From assembly GCA_002794465.1 (NCBI GenBank), contig MTSL01000213.1:1-28576 (forward strand): 28,576 bases of DNA, read 5' to 3'. The translations under genes and the position numbers were made by a program. Positions within the stretch are counted from its first letter, which is position 1. Every line of letters begins with the position of its first letter. Source of the DNA: Paramicrosporidium saccamoebae (taxonomy: Eukaryota; Rozellomycota). Below the pieces are notes generated by a model that was given only the letters and a program-made list of their open reading frames with translations, was not told the DNA's origin and ran no database searches. Below, piece by piece: positions 16,815 to 24,759 of this stretch.

Positions 16815-18629
16815 CTATTCTCGGGGGAGAAGGGCCGTCTTTTCGGGCATCTCGACAAATGCGGGGGGAAGGGCAAGCGATGCCCGGTTGGGACACCACA
16901 CGGGGGTGGAGGGAGTGATTGGGATCGATTTAGGAAGAGTATATCGAGCCAATTCTCGCAGATCTCTTGCATCCAAAACAATCAAAAATGATTTCTGTGA
17001 AAAAACATCCAAGACGGCAGTGACAACAACGCCGTCATCGTCTTCGGTCCTAGCAGTGCTGGAAGGATAGGCCAATTCGGCACGCGGGATAAACAATGGG
17101 GCACTCGCATAACAGCCGGCCCGATGCCATTGTTTGGAGCGGATTGGCGTAGACAGGTCACATTTTACAATGGCATTTGGTAAAAACCCGGGTTTTCCTC
17201 GACTATCGCGATCGATGGTCACTCCAAACGAATGTCGGTAAGGTGCGCCCACAAAGGACGGAGAGATTACGGGAGAGGAAAGCGAATAGTCTGTCAGATG
17301 GTGGAAGAGGGCAAGAGGAAAGGAGGGGAGTTGACCCGCCGCTCCATCGAAACGAGCAATCTCCTCCCCAAGACGGAAGAGACAATATCGGCGGAGCGTA
17401 CTATTCGGCGGCAGTTGGTGTCTCAACTCTTCCAATTCACTCACACGAATCTCGTCAAGACGGCCATTGGACGACGGTGAATCCCCTGCAACAACATCAA
17501 TGTAAATAGTGTCAGCGTCCCCTTCAAACGCATTCACCACGGCAGTCACATAACTGGGCTCGCTTCGATAGACGGCAACCAATTGTTTCGCACCCCGAGA
17601 GATTACGTAAAACAATGTATCGGCCTTTTCGTCAAATTTCAACAAGGAATCAACGCCATCAACAATACTCGACGCAGAATTGGGCATTCGTTTGGCGTAG
17701 CGATTGGAATGAATGACAACAATGACAAAGCGCTCGCTGATAGCAAAATACTCCAATTTGGTGGGAGGAGCCAAAAAGGTGGCCACCACAGTCCCAACAT
17801 GGGGAATGTTCTGAAACGTATCCATAGACTGAGACAAGGAAATGACATGATATCGGGCAGGATTGTCCTTTAGCTCACACAACACATTAATTAGTTCCCC
17901 GGTGCGTGGATCGATCCTCGGTGATGCACAGGGATTTCCCTTAAAGAGAGTATTCAAATCGGTGTAGGCAATGTGCTGTCGGGGAAGCAGACCAGTGGGT
18001 TCAATCAGATGGATACGGTCCAGACCGTTCTGATGCAAAATCAGTCGGTTGTCAGTTCCTCGATAAGGTCCCATAGGAAACGAAGCAGTAATGGTCTCTT
18101 GAATGACCACAGATTCGGGATGGAGGCGTTCCTTTCGGGGCCGCGTCTCAAACCATCGTCTTCGTCTCACATCGCCCAGTTTGGTGACAATCCTTTGCGT
18201 GTCGAGACGTTCTGGGTCACCCTGTGCACGTTGCCACTCCTCCAACGCATTTTCAGCAAGCAACTGACTGCGGAACTGCACTTGGCCATTGTCAAGAAAC
18301 TCTAAATGCACGAGCATACGGAGACAGTCATCCACTCGACCAATCGGACGTCGTTCGCGTCGCGTATTGATTCCGGCCAGACCCAATTCACTGCGCCAAT
18401 AGTGAATGTCAAAGACAGAGGGCACCAGCATGAATATTGACCCAACAAGCCAGCTGGGTGCTCCCGCCGACGTAAGAGATTCTGCACTCTGATCCAGCGG
18501 AAGCATTACCCGAAGCGGATGGTGCCACGTATTTCGAAAGGTGAGACGCCGAACCGCAAGTCGTTCATCATACAGCGTCTCCTCCTCCTCCGTCTCTGCA
18601 TCTATTGCCGCCTCAGTTCTTGTCCTCAT
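16815..18629 (-). CDS. Carotenoid oxygenase (CCD/RPE65) family protein, probable pseudoenzyme
   Basis: A 604-aa intronless protein from the ATG at 18629. The C-terminal two-thirds reads as the carotenoid cleavage dioxygenase beta-propeller. 'LNTLFKGNPCASPRIDPRTGEL' matches the first-ligand blade, 'LEYFAISERFVIVV' the second, 'AVVNAFEGDADTIYIDV' the third, and 'SAPLFIPR...DDDGVVVTAVLD...LIVLDARDLRELAR' the C-terminal blade. Family members use four His to hold Fe(II) and cleave carotenoids or related alkenes. Aligned by eye, those positions are Ser236, Glu293, Ala363/Val364 and Thr/Ser at ~572-575, so none is His. The frame is intact, which argues for a maintained non-catalytic protein rather than a decaying gene. 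The N-terminal ~180 residues are divergent. The stop codon overlaps AATAAA (tgaataaa). It is divergent from the epimerase gene. Confidence 0.75.
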   Translation of the reverse strand: MRTRTEAAIDAETEEEETLYDERLAVRRLTFRNTWHHPLRVMLPLDQSAESLTSAGAPSWLVGSIFMLVPSVFDIHYWRSELGLAGINTRRERRPIGRVDDCLRMLVHLEFLDNGQVQFRSQLLAENALEEWQRAQGDPERLDTQRIVTKLGDVRRRRWFETRPRKERLHPESVVIQETITASFPMGPYRGTDNRLILHQNGLDRIHLIEPTGLLPRQHIAYTDLNTLFKGNPCASPRIDPRTGELINVLCELKDNPARYHVISLSQSMDTFQNIPHVGTVVATFLAPPTKLEYFAISERFVIVVIHSNRYAKRMPNSASSIVDGVDSLLKFDEKADTLFYVISRGAKQLVAVYRSEPSYVTAVVNAFEGDADTIYIDVVAGDSPSSNGRLDEIRVSELEELRHQLPPNSTLRRYCLFRLGEEIARFDGAAGQLPSFPLALFHHLTDYSLSSPVISPSFVGAPYRHSFGVTIDRDSRGKPGFLPNAIVKCDLSTPIRSKQWHRAGCYASAPLFIPRAELAYPSSTARTEDDDGVVVTAVLDVFSQKSFLIVLDARDLRELARYTLPKSIPITPSTPVWCPNRASLALPPAFVEMPEKTALLPRE

Positions 18630-18783
18630 TGCATCACATTAGCTTCATCGGATCATCCGTTTTAGCCACCCCCAATTAGTCTCCGAGTCTATCTCAAGCC
18701 AATAGGTGCTGCCCAAAAAAGGAAATATTCAGATTCAATACAAATTGGGAATTGGTCCAATTACACTAGATCGTGCTTGCCAC

Positions 18784-19851
18784 ATGATGCTGACAGGACA
18801 AGACCGGCCTCTGATTCTGGTTACTGGGGGGGCGGGCTACATAGGCAGTCATTGCAGTGTGGAGCTATTGCAGTCCGGCTATGATGTGGCAATTGTGGAC
18901 AATCTGTGCAATTCTTTCCGTGCCGCCATAACTCGGATCGAAGAGTTGGCCGGTCGTAAGGTAGACTTTCATCAGGTTGATCTCCTGGACGAACTGGCGC
19001 TTGAAGCGGTGTTTGCACAGTACGATGAAGACGGCAAATCTAAAATCCACGCAGTGATCCACTTTGCAGGGTTAAAGGCGGTGGGTGAGTCATCCCAGGA
19101 ACCCCTAAAGTATTACCAGAACAACATTACCGGTAGTCTGATCCTCTTCCAATGCATGGAACGCCACTCTGTCCGTCGACTAGTCTATTCTTCCTCTGCC
19201 ACCGTCTATGGAGAACCGCCGACTTATCCAATCCACGAAGAATGTCCCACGTCCCCAAACTCGCCCTATGGACGAACAAAATTGTTTATTGAGCGAATCA
19301 TTGAGGATACTTCCAGGACCCATAGCTGGCAAAGTGTCATTCTGCGCTACTTTAACCCCGTTGGTGCCCATCCATCAGGAGAACTTGGTGAACATCCTCA
19401 AGGGATCCCCAACAATCTCATGCCCTATCTCGCCCAAGTTGCAATAGGAAAATTGTCCTCCATCACCGTATTTGGTACGGATTATTTTACACGCGACGGT
19501 ACCGGTCTGCGTGACTATATCCACGTCATGGATCTCTGTCGTGGCCATCTTGCGGCACTTCTTGAACTTGGCACAGTTGTCACTCCAGGCTGTGCAGAAA
19601 TCTTTAACCTTGGAACTGGCACCGGCTACACAGTGCTGGAAATGATTGATGCATTCTCCGAAGCCACAAAGACGGACATTCCCTTCCAGCTAGGCCCCAG
19701 ACGGCCTGGTGACGTTGCCACGCTGCTTGCCGATCCGATCAAGGCCAATGAGCAGCTAAAATGGCGCGCAGAATACAATTTGAATAGGATGTGTGTTGAT
19801 CTCTGGCGATGGCAGTCCACCCATCCAAATGGATTTTCCAAATCCTCATAG
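18784..19851 (+). CDS. GAL10: UDP-glucose/UDP-galactose 4-epimerase
   Basis: A 355-aa intronless short-chain dehydrogenase family protein. The frame is open back to 18706 without an ATG; the paired ATGs at 18784 and 18787 are the likely starts. Motifs: NAD-binding GGAGYIGS (15-22), 'VDNLCNS', 'HFAGLKAVGES', SSSATVYG (catalytic Ser/Thr ~138-140), Tyr162 and Lys166 (YGRTK), then 'NPVGAHPSGELGE' and 'RDGTGLRDYIHVMDL'. It interconverts UDP-glucose and UDP-galactose (Leloir pathway, sugar-nucleotide supply for glycans). It has the length of stand-alone GALE; the C-terminal mutarotase domain of yeast Gal10 is absent. AATAAA lies ~15 nt after the stop. A CCAAT box at 18699-18703 lies in the short divergent promoter shared with the carotenoid-oxygenase-like gene. 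Confidence 0.95.
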   Translation: MMLTGQDRPLILVTGGAGYIGSHCSVELLQSGYDVAIVDNLCNSFRAAITRIEELAGRKVDFHQVDLLDELALEAVFAQYDEDGKSKIHAVIHFAGLKAVGESSQEPLKYYQNNITGSLILFQCMERHSVRRLVYSSSATVYGEPPTYPIHEECPTSPNSPYGRTKLFIERIIEDTSRTHSWQSVILRYFNPVGAHPSGELGEHPQGIPNNLMPYLAQVAIGKLSSITVFGTDYFTRDGTGLRDYIHVMDLCRGHLAALLELGTVVTPGCAEIFNLGTGTGYTVLEMIDAFSEATKTDIPFQLGPRRPGDVATLLADPIKANEQLKWRAEYNLNRMCVDLWRWQSTHPNGFSKSS

Positions 19852-20238
19852 CAATAGCCATGTGAATAAATTGTGATTTAGAGGATTGATTAGCTGGGTA
19901 TTTGAAGATTGCACCATCTAGTGAGCGGATTCCCTTTTCGTCTCGCTCTGTCTGGCTTGGTCCTTGGTACCTCTCTCATTATGTAACAATCGGATGCACT
20001 GGTCTAAAATACCATCTCCCCTTTTTCATCAACCATTTCCAAATTTGCAGTAAATAATGAATTTATGTTTATGAAAAATTAGTTCTTTGCCGACGGTTGT
20101 ATTATTCTTTGCAGACGATTGTATTAATTATTTGCAGACAGTCACATCAATTCTTTGCAAACAGTCACATCAATTATTTGAAAACAGTCACATCAATTAC
20201 TTGCAGACAGTCACATCAATTCTTTGCAGACAATCACC
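19852..20238. other. Spacer between convergent epimerase and USP7 genes
   Basis: It contains the epimerase polyadenylation signal, a short fragment of the dispersed repeat (19871-19907), an AT-rich stretch and most of the 23-bp minisatellite that begins in the USP7 3' end. No gene is seen. Confidence 0.6.
19871..19907 (-). repeat. Dispersed repeat fragment E
   Basis: On the minus strand it reads cttcaaatacccagctaatcaatcctctaaatcaca, matching only the tail of the dispersed repeat. Confidence 0.7.
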
Positions 20239-20260
20239 TCAATTCTTCGCCGACGATCGG
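20083..20260. repeat. 23-bp minisatellite, about 8 units, running into the USP7 stop codon
   Basis: Units of the form ttctttgcagacagtcacatcaa repeat about eight times with point changes. The outermost units, at both ends, are the most diverged. The last unit overlaps the final codons and stop of USP7 (stop at 20239-20241). Confidence 0.9.
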
Positions 20261-23200
20261 ATTTTTATGGATCGTTCAATACCAGAAGAAATGGGCGCAG
20301 ATTTCAGTCCCGTCGATGAGGCGCTTGGATCGGGCCGTCCAATTCCAATCTGATCATGGGGTCCAAGGGTCGTCGATGCAAGAATGTCGTCATCACCAAT
20401 CACACGCGCGCGTCCATACGAAACAATCGAAAATGTCCATTTGTCCGCCTCGGGAGGATTGCCAAGTCGGGTGAATAGTCTCTTTTTTGTCAGACGCCAA
20501 GGCTCAGAGGGCCGGAGTAGGAAGCGGAATGGTCTGGAATGGGCTCTAGAAGGCTCCTTGGCAGCATAGCTAAAGACGGAAATCACCAAATGGTTTCTGG
20601 GCGGATCGAGCTCTGTTGGATCGACTCCTCCTTCAATATATACTGTTGAAGTCTCGCCGATAGAGGCCAAAGAGTCATCCTCAATGTAATCACGAATCAC
20701 GCGATTATTATGCGATTCAATGATGCGAATTGGCCGTTCAAGGGCATTCTGGAATGTCGTGGGTAGTCGAGACACAAGACTGTTGGGAGTATCCTTCACC
20801 CCAATGTAGACAATACACTCCTCTCCAGCCTGGTCAATATTTTCTGGTTCATCAACCAAAGTCAGCCGGATGCGCTTCATTGAATCCAACTCGGCAACAG
20901 GCATCATAGTCGCCTCACACGCAATAGTCAGCCCCTCAGTGGCAATGTTCGAGGGAAGCGATACATGGCTCAGAGTCTCCTCTAGCGTCGCCTTCTCAGA
21001 CGGAGGCTTAAGTACAGTTAAATCACCAATTTCGTCAATCAGATAAAGACGAACATGTGTGGCAACCGCCTTAATCTTCCCTGCCACAGCTTCCGTCAAC
21101 TCCAGAAACGGCGTGTTCAGTGAAATGCGCGCACTGATAATTTCGGCCAGGTCCGACGGATCAGGCTGAGTGCCAGACTCGACAGCCACAAGATGCTTCA
21201 ATCGGATAAATAGCATGGTGTGCAAGTCCCTGAAATAGTCTCCAACCTTTGGTAGTTTCACTTCGTGGGGCAGAACCGGATGGGCCAGTTGGAAGCAGAC
21301 AATGTCGCCGGTCTGCAATTGGTTCTCGGCAAAGGACTTTGTTGGTGACAGAACATCAATGCGCATGGCCTTGACCTCTTCAAAAAATTCCAACTTGACA
21401 TTCTTTGGCAGTCCCACCATTTCTCGCAGCTGCGGATACACATCTTCCAAAGTTGCCGTGGGCTTTACATACAATTTCCCAACAATCTTGATAATTCCAT
21501 GTTCGGGATCGTAAAACTTGAACAGCACACAGAACAGCTCCTTTGTGTACTGTTCAAATCCATCAACCTCGGCATACAGACAAAACTGCGGCAGTTGCGA
21601 TGATGTCCGGCTGTAATAATGAGCCAGCGTCTTGTTCTCATCCTCAGCACCAATGGGCTCGTCCAATCGCACCGTTTTATTCCGACGCAGCGCAAATGTC
21701 CAGAATCGCAGTCGAGATGGCTCAATGCCCATGTCCTTGGCCACAGACTCCTTCAGACTAAGTACAGTGTCGTCTCGTCGAACCCGGGAGACGGTGCTGC
21801 TTGTCATGGGGAAATTGTGATTGTTAAAGTTGAACAGGTCGTATCCTCCATGCTCACCCAAGTGCTTGTCAGTCAAAATGTGTGCCTTGATGGTCATCAA
21901 CTGCTGCTGCTTCTCCAACCGGCGTGCCTTTTCCGCTTCGTCTTCAGCGCGGACAGAAGTGCCAATATAGGCGGGAATGTCTTCTTCATTGATGGGACAT
22001 AGAATGTTCTCTAAATCACTCTCGCGAATGTACACCAACATGTACGCATTCGTGAAACGCCTAAACTTGTCCCGACTGCGGAGTCCCATTCTGGGAGCCA
22101 AATCTTCGTCAGCCACACCGCCAAAAGTGTCCTCGACTGCCTCTTTACGGCTTGCGGGAATAACTTTGGTGTCATCGAAGCGGAACCATTTACTCTTCTC
22201 TCCATCACGGGGGTCATGGATGTAGACATAATAGTGCCCGCCATGAGAATCGCCGCTGTGAACAAAGACGCCCTGCAAGACATATTTCTGTGATTGTCCC
22301 TTTTGCGGCGAGTCAGGTGCAAGATATTTGTCCAGACTTATCGACAGCGGGAATTCAAGCCGATCATTAATCTTTACAGTGGCCATGACTTTGGGATCAA
22401 ACGCATAGCGTTCAAGATGGACGTGTAAAACGGGGGGGAACGCTTCGAATTCTACAAAACGACGCGCATCCTGCAATCCGTGTCCTTCGGCATGGTACTT
22501 GTTGTCCCCCTGAAGCATCTCTTCGCGAACATAGTTGTCAAATGACTCTTCCAGTGTCCTCATCCCTTTGATTGTCAATTGCAAGTCATAGAACGACTCG
22601 GTGCGAGTCGATTGAAAGGGAACATTTAGACAGCTGATCACATTTCGGACTCTGCCCGTAAATAGCTTTTCAATAGTTCCCTCCGCCTTGGTTGCCTTCA
22701 TACGCCTCTCCAGCTCATCCATCAAGACTCTGCTGAATTCTTGCACATCGCTTTGAATAAACGACTCGATTGTATCCCATCCAAACGCACGTGTCAATTC
22801 CTGTGTAGACACGGGAACATCGCTGAATTGAAGTCGCCAAAAGATTCGCTGAAGAGCCAAAGCACTACTTTCGCTGGGCACATCACTCTCGGTGGGGATG
22901 AGATAGAGAGCTTGACGGAAGGCATTTGTAAAATATAGCGACTGCAGCAGCGAATTCATGTAGCAAGTGGCCCCTTGGTTGGCCAGACCAACAAATCCCG
23001 TAACCTGCTTTGAATTGTAATTGATAAAATTGTGCCACAAGACCCCAGTCTCATCCTTGATTATGCGTATCCGAGCCGTGATAAACATGGAATCGTTCAG
23101 AATAAGAGGGGTTCCCTGGGAATTGGCGTCTCCCTCGTGAAGAGTCTTTAACGGACAGAATGCTCCAAATCCCCAATCTGCTTCGGTGGCATCGAATCGG

Positions 23201-23706
23201 TGTTGGGTGTACTTTGAGAAGCAAATTTCAGGACGCTCAATATTTTCAACACTCAAAATGATCTGAGCACATACTGCCCAGTCTGAAGACTGAGACAGAG
23301 ATGGGGAGACTGCCGCCTCACCCTTGGCCTCGTCCTCGGGCACATATGCAACATAGAGCGAGAGCGAGTTTCCTTCATGCTGGTCGTTTCCCGTAGGGTA
23401 TACAAGCAATTTCCAGCAGTGCTTTCCCACCCTAAACACGGAACTGTACTCTTTTGTTTTGATTTCAGAAACCTTGTTGAGGCGCCATTGAAAGTAGCCC
23501 TCGCTGTCCACAGTTAGTTCACTATTCTCGGGAAATGACATTGCCCCTCCGCTCGGGAGCGAGACATTGGAATGACTTGCAGTGCCACTAGATGAATGGG
23601 ACACTTCCATAGGAACGGAAAGCTCAGTTGGCGGGTCTACATCCGTCATGGAAATGTCCTCAGTCATCCGGCCGGTCAGCTTGTGGCGCGCCAGGGGTGT
23701 ATACAT
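20239..23706 (-). CDS. UBP15: Ubiquitin carboxyl-terminal hydrolase 7 / UBP15 (USP7)
   Basis: A 1155-aa intronless deubiquitinase from the ATG at 23706; a second in-frame ATG at 23652 is a possible alternative. Order: a Ser/Thr-rich N-terminus, a MATH/TRAF-like domain (~50-200, 'FQWRLNKVSEI...EYSSVFRVG...WKLLVYP'), the USP catalytic domain (~240-540) and C-terminal ubiquitin-like domains to the end. Catalytic residues: Cys248 (NQGATCYMNS), His491 (HSGDSHGGHYY), Asp511 (WFRFDDTKV). Spacing matches human USP7 (223/464/481), and total length is close to human (1102 aa). It removes ubiquitin from many nuclear and peroxisomal substrates; in fungi UBP15 acts in peroxisome import and cell-cycle control. 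The final codons lie in a 23-bp minisatellite, so the C-terminal residues SAKN may be labile. Confidence 0.95.
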   Translation of the reverse strand: MYTPLARHKLTGRMTEDISMTDVDPPTELSVPMEVSHSSSGTASHSNVSLPSGGAMSFPENSELTVDSEGYFQWRLNKVSEIKTKEYSSVFRVGKHCWKLLVYPTGNDQHEGNSLSLYVAYVPEDEAKGEAAVSPSLSQSSDWAVCAQIILSVENIERPEICFSKYTQHRFDATEADWGFGAFCPLKTLHEGDANSQGTPLILNDSMFITARIRIIKDETGVLWHNFINYNSKQVTGFVGLANQGATCYMNSLLQSLYFTNAFRQALYLIPTESDVPSESSALALQRIFWRLQFSDVPVSTQELTRAFGWDTIESFIQSDVQEFSRVLMDELERRMKATKAEGTIEKLFTGRVRNVISCLNVPFQSTRTESFYDLQLTIKGMRTLEESFDNYVREEMLQGDNKYHAEGHGLQDARRFVEFEAFPPVLHVHLERYAFDPKVMATVKINDRLEFPLSISLDKYLAPDSPQKGQSQKYVLQGVFVHSGDSHGGHYYVYIHDPRDGEKSKWFRFDDTKVIPASRKEAVEDTFGGVADEDLAPRMGLRSRDKFRRFTNAYMLVYIRESDLENILCPINEEDIPAYIGTSVRAEDEAEKARRLEKQQQLMTIKAHILTDKHLGEHGGYDLFNFNNHNFPMTSSTVSRVRRDDTVLSLKESVAKDMGIEPSRLRFWTFALRRNKTVRLDEPIGAEDENKTLAHYYSRTSSQLPQFCLYAEVDGFEQYTKELFCVLFKFYDPEHGIIKIVGKLYVKPTATLEDVYPQLREMVGLPKNVKLEFFEEVKAMRIDVLSPTKSFAENQLQTGDIVCFQLAHPVLPHEVKLPKVGDYFRDLHTMLFIRLKHLVAVESGTQPDPSDLAEIISARISLNTPFLELTEAVAGKIKAVATHVRLYLIDEIGDLTVLKPPSEKATLEETLSHVSLPSNIATEGLTIACEATMMPVAELDSMKRIRLTLVDEPENIDQAGEECIVYIGVKDTPNSLVSRLPTTFQNALERPIRIIESHNNRVIRDYIEDDSLASIGETSTVYIEGGVDPTELDPPRNHLVISVFSYAAKEPSRAHSRPFRFLLRPSEPWRLTKKRLFTRLGNPPEADKWTFSIVSYGRARVIGDDDILASTTLGPHDQIGIGRPDPSASSTGLKSAPISSGIERSIKIRSSAKN

Positions 23707-23870
23707 ATGTAAACTATGATTAGAAACGATTGTTGTAATGTATTCATTGTATGGCAAATAGATTATAATGAAATTTTTGTGCGCGCCGGGTCCGTGTTGT
23801 GTTGGGTCATGTGTAGGCTCCAATCATCCCGGGGATTATCGTCCTTGTCCACCAGTTGGGCGGCCTCGCC

Positions 23871-24515
23871 ATGATCGAACCACTTGGGCGCTTCCTGCGC
23901 TTCTATTCTCGCGTCCTTAACAAGCACAAATATGCAACGCAAGTAGCCACCGCTGGTCTCCTCTGGTTTTCTGGTGATATTCTCTGTCAAGGCCTTGTTA
24001 GTCTGGCTGAGGACGACAGGAAGCCATTTGAGCTCGACTGGCGAAGGACGGGTCGAATGACGCTCTATGGCCTAGGCTTCTCTGCCCCCGTCTATACATT
24101 CTGGTATTCGTTTCTGGAGCGGTACAGTCAGCGAATGTTTGCCCAGCGACCCGGCACAACCGCTCCGTGGATGCACGCGCTTCTCAGACGTTTTCCTCTG
24201 GATGCCGCACGCATTCGTACCTGGAAGATAATCAGCTTCAAGTTGGCCATGGACACGTTTGTCTTTGACCCGCTATATTTGAGTCTCTTCTTCACCATAA
24301 CCTCAGTGATGGAGGGTCGACGACTGAACGAGGTGGGAAAGAAACTGAGGGAGGATCTGGGAAAGACATGGCTTGTTGACATTGCCGTGTGGACGCCCAT
24401 CCAAACGGTCAACTTTCGGTTTGTTCCCGTTTTGTATCAAGCGCTGGTCGTCCAATCTTGCAATGTGGGCTGGAACGCATATCTCTCCTATGTCCAGCAT
24501 CGTAACTCTAGATAA
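23871..24515 (+). CDS. Mpv17/PMP22 family inner-membrane protein
   Basis: A 214-aa protein with about four hydrophobic segments. The ATG at 23871 is the first in frame. Family motifs: 'GLLWFSGDILCQGL' near the N-terminus, 'R..RMTLYGLGFSAPVYTFWYSFLE' in the middle, 'KLAMDTFVFDPLYLSLFF', 'EGRRLNE', and the C-terminal signature 'W.DI.VWTPIQTVNFRFVP...WNAYLS'. Mpv17, yeast Sym1 and PXMP2 form channels in the mitochondrial inner or peroxisomal membrane; human MPV17 loss causes mtDNA depletion. Length is typical of the family. It cannot be assigned to mitochondrion or peroxisome from sequence alone. It starts 164 bp from the divergent USP7 start. Confidence 0.9.
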   Translation: MIEPLGRFLRFYSRVLNKHKYATQVATAGLLWFSGDILCQGLVSLAEDDRKPFELDWRRTGRMTLYGLGFSAPVYTFWYSFLERYSQRMFAQRPGTTAPWMHALLRRFPLDAARIRTWKIISFKLAMDTFVFDPLYLSLFFTITSVMEGRRLNEVGKKLREDLGKTWLVDIAVWTPIQTVNFRFVPVLYQALVVQSCNVGWNAYLSYVQHRNSR

Positions 24516-24696
24516 TAGACTCTATTATGTGAATCCAAAATGGATGTGAGATTAGGTCATTTGTGTCCATGATGAGGATGGGCATCTAACCATCGCCATA
24601 ATCAAGTGTGATAACACGCTCAGTTCGCTCAGTCTAAAGCTTCTATTATTAATGTATAGCTATAGCAATTCTTGCTCTGTATCTGGCAGTCACGAC

Positions 24697-24759
24697 TTAT
24701 ACATCAACTCGCATGGATTACATATCAACTTGCACGGCCTACACATCGACTCGCATGAC
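24697..24759 (-). repeat. Three tandem 21-bp units, each ending in a stop codon
   Basis: The three units are 24739-24759, 24718-24738 and 24697-24717. On the minus strand they read VMRVDV-stop, AVQVDM-stop and SMRVDV-stop. The first is the exact end of the upstream membrane-protein gene, and the unit boundary coincides with its stop codon. Confidence 0.9.

Noticed and set aside
16503-16991. Plus-strand 162-codon frame
   Set aside because: It begins in the dispersed repeat and ends antisense to the carotenoid-oxygenase-like gene; repeat-derived chance frame.
20083-20260. CRISPR-like array
   Set aside because: Units are contiguous 23-bp tandem copies without spacers, in a eukaryotic context; a minisatellite.
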